A stretch of 64,000 nucleotides of DNA from Rugamonas rivuli. GTDB taxonomy: Bacteria > Pseudomonadota > Gammaproteobacteria > Burkholderiales > Burkholderiaceae_D. Where the stretch lies: positions 868,001 through 932,000 of the forward strand of contig NZ_WHUF01000001.1 of the NCBI RefSeq assembly GCF_009380165.1, in the 5' to 3' direction. Shown one piece after another: positions 38,380 through 46,635 of this stretch. Numbering within the stretch: position 1 is the first letter of the stretch; each line of letters starts with the position of its first letter. The position numbers were made by a program, and so were the translations under genes. The notes beneath the pieces are model-generated. The model ran no database searches. It was not told the DNA's origin and saw only the letters and a list, made by a program, of their open reading frames with translations.

Positions 38380-40797
38380 TCAACTGCCCATTTCGACTTC
38401 GCTGTAGTCCGGCGCCGGGATGGCGATCGGCGCCTGCCATTTCTCCAGCCAGGCGATCAGCTGGTCGCCGGGGATGGGACGGCTCATGAAGTAGCCCTGG
38501 CCCTGGTCGCAGCCCAGCTCCGCCAGCAGGCGCCATACGGCCTCGCTCTCGATGCCCTCGGCCACCACGCGCAGGCCCATGTTGTGGCCTAGGTCGATGG
38601 TCGAGCGGACGATTTTGGTGTCGCCGACATCGTTCTCCATGTTCAGCACGAAGGACTTGTCGATCTTGAGCTCATTCACCGGCAGCCGTTTCAGGTAGGC
38701 CAGCGACGAGTAGCCTGTGCCGAAATCGTCGATCGACAAATCGACGCCCATCGCGCTCAGGCGCTCCAGCGTGTTCTGGGCGCGCACCGGATCGTCCATG
38801 ATCGCGCTCTCGGTGATCTCCAGGCAGAACGAGCTTGGCGCCAGCTTGTGGCGGGCCAGCGTTTCGGCAAACTTGGCCGGCAAGTCCTGGTCCAGCAGGT
38901 CGCGCGTGGACAGGTTGACCGACACCTTCAGCGGATAACCCTTGGCCGCCAGCTCGTGGCACAGCTCCGCCGACTTCTCCATCACCCAGCGCGTCAGCAC
39001 GCGGATAAAGCCGGTCTGCTCGGCGAAGGGGATGAACTCGTCGGGGAACACATTGCCGCGCTCGGGATGGACCCAGCGCACCAGCGACTCCATGCCCACC
39101 ACCTTGCCGGTATCGAGCATGATCTTCGGCTGCACGTGCAGGCGGAACTCGTTGCGCTCGATGGCGTTGCGCAGCTCCGTCAACAGCGACAGGCTCTTCT
39201 CGCTGGACTTGTCCATCGCCGCGTCGTAGACCACGGCGCCGTCGTTGCGCTGCTTGGCCGCGTACATCGCCACCTCGGCCATGCTCAGCAAAGCCTCGCC
39301 GTGGTTGCCGTGTTCAGGATAGCCGGCGATGCCCAGGCCCGCGCCGATGTCGACCATCTGGTCTTCCAGCGACAGCGGCGTCTCCAGCGCCTGCAGGATC
39401 TCGGCCGCCATGCGCTGCGCTGAATCGAGGTCGGAGTCCGGCAGCAGCACGGCGAATTCGTCGCCGCCCAGCCGCGCCACCTGCGCCGACGATTGCCGGC
39501 GGTTGGCCAGCAGCAGCTGCAAGCGCCCCGCCACCTGGCGCAGCAAGGCGTCGCCGAAGCTGTGGCCCATGACGTCGTTGACGTGCTTGAAGCGGTCCAG
39601 GTCCATCATCAGCACGAACACGGATTCCTCGCGCTTGGCCGCTTCGGCCAGGGCGTCGTCCAGCAGCAGCACGAACTGCGCGCGGTTCGGCAGATTGGTC
39701 AGCGTGTCCCAGTACGCCAGGCGGCGGATTTCCTGTTCGCGCTTGGCGATCCCTTCCCGCATGGCGTCGAAGGCGTGCGCCAGCGCGCCGATTTCGTCTT
39801 CGCGGCTGGTGTCGATCTGGCCCTTGTAGTCGCCCTGCTCCAGGCGCTTGGCGGTGTCGGCCAGTTCGCTGATCGGCTGCGCGATGCGCTTGGCGGTGAA
39901 CACGATGGCCAGCGCCGACAGGAAGATGCCGCCCAGCGTCAGGCCGATCAGCCAGCGTTCCAGGCGGCTGTACTCGGCGGTCGCTTCATCGATGGAGCGG
40001 GCCAGCAGCACGTTGGCGGTCTGGTCGCCGTACTGGCCGATGGCCAGCAGGCGCGCGCTGTACTTCCCTGCTTCCAGCATCAGGTCGAACGGACCGGCCG
40101 GCGCGCCGGGCAAGGCTTGCAGCTGGTCGACCACGGTCTGCGCGGTCGGGCCGCCGAAGGTCGAGCCGACGGCCAGCCATTTGCCTTGCGGGTCGCGGGT
40201 CAGCACGGTGGTGTCGAGCGAGCTGACCTCGCGCATGTCGGTTGCCAGCTGGCGGTCGATCGGGAAGGTCATGACGATCCAGCCAATCGTGATCGGCGCC
40301 TTGATCGGCATGACGACGATCTGGTAAGGCCGGTGGTCGACGATGGCGATGCCGTTGGCGCCGTCCGACGCTTCGGCGGCGTCGAGCATGCTGACGACTT
40401 GTTTTTCCAGCGCGGCGGACTGGCCGTTGTTGGTCGATACGCTGATCTTGCGCTCGGAGCTGATCAGCATCGTCAACGTGGCCTTGATGCGGCGGCCGCT
40501 GTTGACCAGCGCCGATTCGATGGTGGCGCGGTCGCTCTCGTCGTTGTTGCCGATGGCGGCGACGAAGGCGGTGTCGCGCGCCAGCAATCGCGCGCCGAAG
40601 CGCAAGCTTTGGGCGTTCTGGTCCAGCAGGCGGCGGAATACCTTGGAGCCGTTGTTGAGCTCACTGCTGATGGCGAGCCGCGCATTGTTGTCGATGCCGC
40701 GCTGGATCACCAGCAGGCCGATCAACTGCACAGCCACGACCAACACCAGGAACAGTGTGACGATCCGGCTTTCCAGGCTACGGAAGCGCATACGCAT
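38380..40797 (-). CDS. membrane-bound GGDEF-EAL protein
   Basis: An 805-residue c-di-GMP enzyme. TM1 is at about 10-30 and TM2 at about 280-303; the 250 residues between form a periplasmic sensor of dCache-like type. A HAMP domain follows (about 304-356), then GGDEF (about 365-525) with intact LGGDEF, and EAL (about 545-795). The EAL signature reads ESL, but the catalytic Glu and other motifs (NLSTRD, EITES, DDFGTGYSS, KIDKSF, AEGIE) are kept, so both synthesis and breakdown are possible. It starts 14 bp after the cupredoxin-like gene, whose secreted product may be its partner. Confidence 0.94.
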   Translation of the reverse strand: MRMRFRSLESRIVTLFLVLVVAVQLIGLLVIQRGIDNNARLAISSELNNGSKVFRRLLDQNAQSLRFGARLLARDTAFVAAIGNNDESDRATIESALVNSGRRIKATLTMLISSERKISVSTNNGQSAALEKQVVSMLDAAEASDGANGIAIVDHRPYQIVVMPIKAPITIGWIVMTFPIDRQLATDMREVSSLDTTVLTRDPQGKWLAVGSTFGGPTAQTVVDQLQALPGAPAGPFDLMLEAGKYSARLLAIGQYGDQTANVLLARSIDEATAEYSRLERWLIGLTLGGIFLSALAIVFTAKRIAQPISELADTAKRLEQGDYKGQIDTSREDEIGALAHAFDAMREGIAKREQEIRRLAYWDTLTNLPNRAQFVLLLDDALAEAAKREESVFVLMMDLDRFKHVNDVMGHSFGDALLRQVAGRLQLLLANRRQSSAQVARLGGDEFAVLLPDSDLDSAQRMAAEILQALETPLSLEDQMVDIGAGLGIAGYPEHGNHGEALLSMAEVAMYAAKQRNDGAVVYDAAMDKSSEKSLSLLTELRNAIERNEFRLHVQPKIMLDTGKVVGMESLVRWVHPERGNVFPDEFIPFAEQTGFIRVLTRWVMEKSAELCHELAAKGYPLKVSVNLSTRDLLDQDLPAKFAETLARHKLAPSSFCLEITESAIMDDPVRAQNTLERLSAMGVDLSIDDFGTGYSSLAYLKRLPVNELKIDKSFVLNMENDVGDTKIVRSTIDLGHNMGLRVVAEGIESEAVWRLLAELGCDQGQGYFMSRPIPGDQLIAWLEKWQAPIAIPAPDYSEVEMGS

Positions 40798-40811
40798 GCT
40801 CGGACTATCCC

Positions 40812-41456
40812 CTAAAGAGTGGACGACGCCGCGTCGTCGGCCGCCGGCGGTTTCATCGGCAGCTTGAACACGGCGGTTGCCAACGCGTCGCCCGCCTTGA
40901 CGGTCAACACCTGCTCCGGCGTGGCGCCGCCGACGGTGTTGTAGTGCCAGGCCTTGACCACGTACTTGCCGCCGGCCGGCAGTTCGATGCGGGCGGCGCC
41001 GGCGCCATCGGTCTTGGCGAAGTACGGCGTGTCGACGACTTTGACATACGCCACCATTTTGTCATGGATATTACAACCGAGTACAACGGTACCCGCTTTA
41101 TCGAAGATCTGCGGCGTCGCCGACTGGCCGGAATACAACTTCTGGTCGAATTTGTGGGCCGGCGAGAACGAGTAGATGTGGTGGCGGACCTTGTCGTTAT
41201 TCGGGAAGAAAATCTTGGCGCCGGTCTGGACCACGCTGACCAGCGGCACGAATTTCAAGCCTTTTTGCTCGATCTCCGCCGTGGCCGGTGCACGGCCGGT
41301 GGTCGGGCCAGTTTCCGGTTCGACATAGATGATGGTATCGGGCAGCACCTTGCCGGCGGCATCCTGCACCTGCACGGCGATGCCGGTGGCGCCGGCACTT
41401 GCCGTGCTCAGCAATAACAGGGGGAAAAGCGCCTGGCGTAAGGTGTGACGATGCAT
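40812..41456 (-). CDS. secreted cupredoxin-like protein (annotated elsewhere as methylamine utilisation type)
   Basis: A 214-residue exported protein. The ATG at 41456 gives a signal peptide (ALFPLLLLSTASAGA); the open frame extends upstream without signal character. It has a beta-rich cupredoxin-like fold with candidate type-1 copper ligands: His92/His93 in KVRHHIYSF and Cys128, His131, Met134 in VLGCNIHDKM. The second half (TPYFAKTDGAGAARIELPAG) is a carboxypeptidase-regulatory-like beta domain. Relatives are often named methylamine utilisation protein, but no methylamine genes are here. It is the first gene of an operon with the membrane GGDEF-EAL protein. Confidence 0.85.
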   Translation of the reverse strand: MHRHTLRQALFPLLLLSTASAGATGIAVQVQDAAGKVLPDTIIYVEPETGPTTGRAPATAEIEQKGLKFVPLVSVVQTGAKIFFPNNDKVRHHIYSFSPAHKFDQKLYSGQSATPQIFDKAGTVVLGCNIHDKMVAYVKVVDTPYFAKTDGAGAARIELPAGGKYVVKAWHYNTVGGATPEQVLTVKAGDALATAVFKLPMKPPAADDAASSTL

Positions 41457-41617
41457 GGGTGGCCTGATTGTGAAGACGTAGCTGCGATTGTAGCGCCTGG
41501 GCAATAATCCACAGAGTTGTTTTTCACCGATAGTCGTAAAATATTTCCGCAAGTCATTAACCGGTCACAAAATCTCTATAGGATCGTACAGTTAAACAGA
41601 CTTTTGGCAAGTACATC

Positions 41618-43438
41618 GTGAATACCGTCCTCAACTCCAACATCATTTATCTGCCGCCCCAGGCCGAGGACGAAGAGGCGGTGTTGCGCGCGCATCTCTA
41701 CGATATCCTGGCCCGCCGCCAGCTCAGCGCGCTGTTCCAGCCCATCGTGCACATGCAGAGCGGCGAGATCATCGCCTACGAAGGCTTGATACGCGGTCCG
41801 TCCGACAGCCCGCTGCACGCGCCGATGAATCTGTTCAAGGTGGCGCGCGCCAACGGTTTGACGGTCGAGGTCGAACACCTGTGCCGGCGCGTGGTGCTGG
41901 AGCGCTTCGCCGAGCTGGATCTGCCGGGCAAGCTGTTCCTCAACGTCAGCCCGGAATGCCTGCTGCAACGCGACGCCCGCCATGGCGAGACGCTGGAATA
42001 CATCCACCAGATCGGCATCAACCCGGACCGCGTCATCATCGAGCTGACCGAGAACCAGCCCACCTACGACTACGAACTGATGCGCGAGGCGGTGCTGCAT
42101 TACCGCACCATGGGCTTCCAGATCGCCATCGACGATCTGGGCGAAGGCTTTTCCAGCCTGCGGCTGTGGTCGGAGCTGCGGCCCGAGTATGTCAAGATCG
42201 ATATGCACTTCATCCAGGGCATCAACCACGATCCAGTCAAGCTGCAATTCGTGCGTTCGATCCAGGAGATCGCCGACAAGTCGGACACGCTGGTCATCGC
42301 CGAGGGCATAGAGACCCAGGCCGAGCTGTTGGTGCTGCGCGATGTCGGCGTCGCCTTCGGCCAGGGCTACCACCTGGGACGTCCGCATGCGCAGCCGGCC
42401 CGGGCCGCGCCGGCCGAGGTGGTCAAGGCACTGGCGCGCAACGGCGTGGCGGTGTACCCGCAGCGCGGCGGCGAAAAGCACGGCGCCAGCATCTACAAGC
42501 TGCTGCACCAGGTCGACGCCGTGCCGTCCAGCATGAACAACAACGAGGTGTACGAAATCTTCGTCAAGCACCCCAAGCTGCTGATCATTCCGGTGGTGGA
42601 CCATGGCGTGCCGCTGGGCCTGATCAGCCGCTTCGACATGATCGACCACTTCGCCCGCCCCTACCAGCGCGAGCTGTACGGTAAAAAATCGTGCAAGCAG
42701 TTCATGGACGCCAACGCGCTCATCGCCGACAAGGACACCAGCCTGCAAGACCTGAGCTTCCGCATGGTGCAGGCCGACGCCCATCATCTGTTCAACGGTT
42801 TCATCATCACCGACCAGGGCCGTTACCTGGGCATGGGCACCGGCCACGACCTGATGCGCGAGATCACGCAGATGCAGATCAACGCCGCGCGCTACGCCAA
42901 TCCGCTGACCCAGCTGCCGGGCAATGTGCCGATCAACGAGCATATCGACCGGCTGCTGGAAAGCGGCGCGCGCTTCTGGGTGTGCTACGTCGACCTCGAC
43001 CACTTCAAACCGTTTAACGACGTCTACGGCTACCGCCGGGGCGACGACGTCATCCAGCTGACCGGCAAGCTGCTCAGCGAGCACAGCGATGCCGACCGCG
43101 ACTTCATCGGCCACATCGGCGGCGACGACTTCATGATCCTGTTCCAGAGCGAGGATTGGGAAGCGCGCTGCCGCGCCATCCTGGACGAGTTCAGCCGCCA
43201 TGTGCTGGACTTCTACAGCATCGACGACCGCGACCGCGGCGGCTACATCAGCGAAGACCGCCAAGGGAAGAAAGTGTTTTACTCGCTGATGAGCCTGTCG
43301 ATCGGTGCGATCCGCGTCGAACCGCACCAGTACTACACCCACCACCAGATCGCCACCGCAGCGGCCGAGTCGAAGAAACAGGCCAAGAAAATCCACGGCA
43401 ACAGCCTGTTCATGGATCGCCGCCAGCAGACCGCCTGA
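41618..43438 (+). CDS. cytosolic EAL-CBS-GGDEF protein
   Basis: A 606-residue soluble protein in the reverse order of most hybrids: EAL (about 20-270), a CBS-pair region (about 285-430, with LLIIPVVDHGVPLGLISR and FNGFIITDQGRYLGMGT), then GGDEF (about 435-595). The EAL signature is EGLIRG, and LTENQPT, DDLGEGFSS, KIDMHF and AEGIE are kept, so phosphodiesterase activity is likely. The GGDEF signature is GGDDF, a variant with Asp for Glu that may or may not be active. It is divergent from the cupredoxin/GGDEF-EAL operon, which suggests shared control. Confidence 0.93.
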   Translation: MNTVLNSNIIYLPPQAEDEEAVLRAHLYDILARRQLSALFQPIVHMQSGEIIAYEGLIRGPSDSPLHAPMNLFKVARANGLTVEVEHLCRRVVLERFAELDLPGKLFLNVSPECLLQRDARHGETLEYIHQIGINPDRVIIELTENQPTYDYELMREAVLHYRTMGFQIAIDDLGEGFSSLRLWSELRPEYVKIDMHFIQGINHDPVKLQFVRSIQEIADKSDTLVIAEGIETQAELLVLRDVGVAFGQGYHLGRPHAQPARAAPAEVVKALARNGVAVYPQRGGEKHGASIYKLLHQVDAVPSSMNNNEVYEIFVKHPKLLIIPVVDHGVPLGLISRFDMIDHFARPYQRELYGKKSCKQFMDANALIADKDTSLQDLSFRMVQADAHHLFNGFIITDQGRYLGMGTGHDLMREITQMQINAARYANPLTQLPGNVPINEHIDRLLESGARFWVCYVDLDHFKPFNDVYGYRRGDDVIQLTGKLLSEHSDADRDFIGHIGGDDFMILFQSEDWEARCRAILDEFSRHVLDFYSIDDRDRGGYISEDRQGKKVFYSLMSLSIGAIRVEPHQYYTHHQIATAAAESKKQAKKIHGNSLFMDRRQQTA

Positions 43439-43449
43439 CCGGTGCAGGC

Positions 43450-44835
43450 TCAGGCCGGCCGCGCCTGCACGGCATGGGCCGCGCGCCAACGGCGGGCGGC
43501 TTCGCCGGCGGCGGCCATCGCCTGCGGCGTCAAGCTCAGTTCGGTTTTCTTGCGCTGGCTGGCCGCCGCCAATTCGGTGGATTCCGCCGCCAGCGTCAGC
43601 CACATGCAGGACGCCTGATCGTCGCGCGCCACGCCACGGCCGCTGCCGTACATGCCGGCCAGGTTGAACTGCGCCAGCGCGTGGCCCTGCTCGGCCGCCC
43701 TGCGGTACCAGCTCACGGCCACTTCCTCGTCGCAGGCCACACCCAGGCCGTGGGCATACATCACGCCCAGGTTGTTTTGCGCGCTGGCGTCTCCCTGCTC
43801 CGCCGCGCAGCGGTACCAGGCCACCGCCCGCGCCTCGTCCTTGGCCACGCCCTGGCCGTTGGCGTACATCACGCCCACATTGAACTGGGCGTTGGGCGCC
43901 CCCTGCTCGGCCGCCATCCGGTACCATTCCAGCGCGCGCTGCTCGTCGCGCGGCACGCCGCGCCCGCGCGCATACATGCCGCCCAGGTTGTACTGCGCCA
44001 GCGCATGGCCGGACTCGGCCGCGCGCCGGTACCAGGTGAACGCCAGTTCGTCGTCGCGGTCCACGCCCTTGCCGTTGGCCAGCATGATGCCGAGATTGAA
44101 CTGGGCGTCCCCATCCTCCTGCTCCGCCGCGCGCAACAGCCAGGCGTAGGCGCGCAGCAGGTCGGGCGCCACGCCCAGTCCCTCGGCGTAGGCGACGCCC
44201 ACCATGCGCTGGGCCACGGCACAACCCTGGGCGGCGGCTTGCCGGTACCAGGCCAGCGCCTGCGCATCGTTGCGCGCCACGCCGTGGCCGTTCCGGTACA
44301 TCAAGCCGAGATTGAGCTGGGCGCTGGCGTCGTTTTGCAGCGCGGCCTTGCGGAACCACGCCAGCGCCAGCGGATAGTTGCGGCGCACGCCACGGCCATG
44401 CACATAAGCCTCGCCCAGCAGCGTCTGCGCGCTGGCGACGCCCTGCTCGGAGGCGCGGTAAAACCACGACAAGGCGGTCTCGTCGTTGCGGGCCACGCCG
44501 CGCCCTTTTTTATACATCTGCCCGAGATTTTGCTGCGCCGATACTTCGCCCTGCAGGGCGGCGGCGCGGAACCAGCGCACGGCTTCCTTGTCGTTGCTGG
44601 CGACGCCGCGGCCGTTGTAGTACATCACGCCCAGGTGATTCTGGGCAAACGCCAGACCCTGCTGGGCTGCCTTGAGCATCCAGTAGAACGCGCGCGTATC
44701 GTCGCGCGCCACGTCCTGCCCTTTTTTATAGACCAAGCCCAGGTTGAACTGGGCATAAGGATCGCCGCGCTCGGCCGCCTCCCGGTACCATAAAAAGGTG
44801 TCGTATCCTGCCCTCGCCGAGCTATGATTTTTCAT
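43450..44835 (-). CDS. Sel1-repeat protein with 11 repeats
   Basis: A 461-residue protein built almost wholly of Sel1-like TPR repeats of 36 residues, each with the core AQxNLGxMYxxGxGV; eleven can be counted between about residues 15 and 420. A short Ala-rich tail follows. No signal peptide or membrane helix is seen, so it is probably a cytosolic scaffold. Sel1 proteins often tie signalling complexes together; being convergent with the EAL-CBS-GGDEF gene hints at a c-di-GMP link, but this is inference. Two palindromes lie in its promoter region. Confidence 0.9.
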   Translation of the reverse strand: MKNHSSARAGYDTFLWYREAAERGDPYAQFNLGLVYKKGQDVARDDTRAFYWMLKAAQQGLAFAQNHLGVMYYNGRGVASNDKEAVRWFRAAALQGEVSAQQNLGQMYKKGRGVARNDETALSWFYRASEQGVASAQTLLGEAYVHGRGVRRNYPLALAWFRKAALQNDASAQLNLGLMYRNGHGVARNDAQALAWYRQAAAQGCAVAQRMVGVAYAEGLGVAPDLLRAYAWLLRAAEQEDGDAQFNLGIMLANGKGVDRDDELAFTWYRRAAESGHALAQYNLGGMYARGRGVPRDEQRALEWYRMAAEQGAPNAQFNVGVMYANGQGVAKDEARAVAWYRCAAEQGDASAQNNLGVMYAHGLGVACDEEVAVSWYRRAAEQGHALAQFNLAGMYGSGRGVARDDQASCMWLTLAAESTELAAASQRKKTELSLTPQAMAAAGEAARRWRAAHAVQARPA

Positions 44836-44898
44836 GGTACACCTCTGACCAACACCATCACAATGTTGGTTAAAGTGTAAAACGCGGTCCCGGCCAGA

Positions 44899-44916
44899 GT
44901 TTGAGCGCGCTCAAAC
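44899..44916. promoter_or_regulatory. 18-bp perfect palindrome upstream of the Sel1 gene
   Basis: GTTTGAGCGCGCTCAAAC is fully self-complementary. The inner TTGAG-CGCG-CTCAA resembles a Crp/Fnr-family box (TTGAT-N4-ATCAA). No T-run follows, so it is not a terminator. It sits about 65 bp upstream of the Sel1 start. Confidence 0.5.
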
Positions 44917-44922
44917 GAGTCA

Positions 44923-44936
44923 TGATAAAATGTTAT
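44923..44936. promoter_or_regulatory. Fur/Zur-like inverted repeat
   Basis: GATAA-AATG-TTATC is a perfect 5+4+5 inverted repeat; TGATAAAATGTTATC resembles Fur or Zur boxes. It lies 5 bp past the end of the metal-transport permease gene and upstream of the Sel1 gene. Assignment is uncertain. Confidence 0.35.
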
Positions 44937-44940
44937 CGTT

Positions 44941-45723
44941 TTAGTGGTTGGCTACCCGCTGTGCACCATCGGGTTTAGGACCGAGCGCGTACACGCCCAT
45001 CGCCAATACCGTCAGGCACCAAACGATCAGCGCGCCCGATGGCAAGTCGTACAGCGTGGACAGCACCAGCCCGCTTGCATAGCCCGCCGCGCCGATCAGG
45101 TAGGCCAGCACCAGGCGTTTCTTGCCGACATAGTGACGCACGGCCAGGCCCGGCACGATCAGGCTGGTGAATACCAGGTACACGCCGACCAGTTGCACCG
45201 AGGCCGTCACGGCCAGCGCGAAGATCAGATAGAAGCCAAGCCGGCTCAGACGGTCGCGCAGGAAATACAGCAGCCCGCAGATCAGCGCCGTGCCGACGGC
45301 CGGCAGCAGCAACTGCTCATAGCGCACCCACAAAATCTGGCCGGCCAACAAATCCTGCAAGTGCTCGCCGCCGTGAGGATTGTGGGCCACCAGCAGCAGC
45401 CCCGCCGTCGCGGCCAGGATAAACATCACGCCGATCTGCGCCTCCTGCACTTCCGGCCAGCGTTTCTCGGTCCACGTCAGCAGCAGCGCGCCGAGCACGG
45501 CGGCGGCGGCGGCGGCGGCCTGCACCGCCCAGCTTTGCGGATCGAGCTCGGCCGCGCCGGCAATGATGACGCCCAGCGCGGCGATTTGCGCAATCGCCAG
45601 ATCGATGAACACGATGCCGCGTTTCAGAACCTGCGCGCCCAGCGGCACATGGGTCAGCAGCACCAACAGGCCCGCCAGCAGCGCCGGCAGGATGATCATC
45701 AGATCGAGCGATTCAGTATTCAT
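44941..45723 (-). CDS. metal ABC transporter permease (ZnuB/MntB family)
   Basis: A 260-residue inner-membrane protein with about seven or eight hydrophobic helices and the family segment LVGVYLVFTSLIVPGLAVRHY, the likely ATPase-contact region. It would carry zinc or manganese in. Its start overlaps the stop of the binding-protein gene by 4 bp. The ATPase gene that such a permease needs is not in this cluster. znuB is possible but the metal is not proven. Confidence 0.88.
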   Translation of the reverse strand: MNTESLDLMIILPALLAGLLVLLTHVPLGAQVLKRGIVFIDLAIAQIAALGVIIAGAAELDPQSWAVQAAAAAAAVLGALLLTWTEKRWPEVQEAQIGVMFILAATAGLLLVAHNPHGGEHLQDLLAGQILWVRYEQLLLPAVGTALICGLLYFLRDRLSRLGFYLIFALAVTASVQLVGVYLVFTSLIVPGLAVRHYVGKKRLVLAYLIGAAGYASGLVLSTLYDLPSGALIVWCLTVLAMGVYALGPKPDGAQRVANH

Positions 45724-46625
45724 TTATTGGCATCCACCAGGCGTTGTACAGTCGAGTCAAACAGGCCGAACAAGTCTTTGCTCTTGTCGTCGCCGCCCAC
45801 CGAGAACGGCAGCACGACGGCAGGAATCTTCGCATGTTCGGACAGCCATTGCGAAGCGCGCCCGTCTTGATAGGCCGCGCGTATCACCATCTTGGCCGGC
45901 GCCCGCTGCAACTGCGCCAGCAGTTCGGACAGGTGCGCAGCGCTCGGCTCCACGCCCGGCTTGGGTTCCAGCGTGCCGACCTGGCGCAAGCCCAGCCAGC
46001 CCATCAGATACTCCATGTTCTTGTGGTGCTCGACCACGGCCACGCCTTTCAGCGGCGCCGCCTGCTTCTCCCACTTGAGCATGGCCGCATCCCAGCGCGC
46101 CGCGAAGTCTTTCTGGCGAGCCTGGTAGTAGGCGGCGTTGGCCGGGTCCAGCTCGGCCAGGCGCTTGGACAATGCCACGCCCACCAGCGCGATATTGTGC
46201 GGGTTCTGCTGAATGTGCGGATTGCCGGCGGCATGCACATCGCCTTCGCTGCGGTCGACCTTGTTCGGCACGTCGAGGCGCGGCACGAAGGCGCCCGCTT
46301 CGAAGTTGCCGGGCTGGCCGGCGGCGATCTTGCTGTTGCCCGATTGCTGGATCAGCACCGGCAGCCAGCCCACCTCCAGCTCCAGCCCGGTGCAGACGAG
46401 CAGGTTGGCGTTGCGGGTGCGCGCGATCAGGCTCGGGCGCGCTTCGATGCGGTGCGGATCCTGCAGCGCGTTGGTGGCGCTGGAGACTTTGACCTTGTCG
46501 CCGCCGAGTTCATTGGCCAGCGCTTCCCATTCCGGCTCGCAGGCCAGCACGTTGATGGCTGCATGCGCCGAGCCGGCCATCATGAAGGCTGCGGCGAGCA
46601 GCAGTGATTTGAGTGTAGGTTTCAT
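45720..46625 (-). CDS. metal-binding periplasmic protein of the ABC transporter (ZnuA-like)
   Basis: A 301-residue cluster A-I solute-binding protein with signal peptide (LLLAAAFMMAGSAHA). Candidate metal ligands are His in LQDPHRIEARPS, His in NPHIQQNPHN, His in VVEHHKNMEYL and an acidic residue in AAYQDGRAS. It lacks the His-rich loop of classical ZnuA, so zinc versus manganese cannot be settled. It follows the outer-membrane protein gene by 10 bp and overlaps the permease gene by 4 bp. Confidence 0.9.
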   Translation of the reverse strand: MKPTLKSLLLAAAFMMAGSAHAAINVLACEPEWEALANELGGDKVKVSSATNALQDPHRIEARPSLIARTRNANLLVCTGLELEVGWLPVLIQQSGNSKIAAGQPGNFEAGAFVPRLDVPNKVDRSEGDVHAAGNPHIQQNPHNIALVGVALSKRLAELDPANAAYYQARQKDFAARWDAAMLKWEKQAAPLKGVAVVEHHKNMEYLMGWLGLRQVGTLEPKPGVEPSAAHLSELLAQLQRAPAKMVIRAAYQDGRASQWLSEHAKIPAVVLPFSVGGDDKSKDLFGLFDSTVQRLVDANK

Positions 46626-46635
46626 GCCTGCTCCT

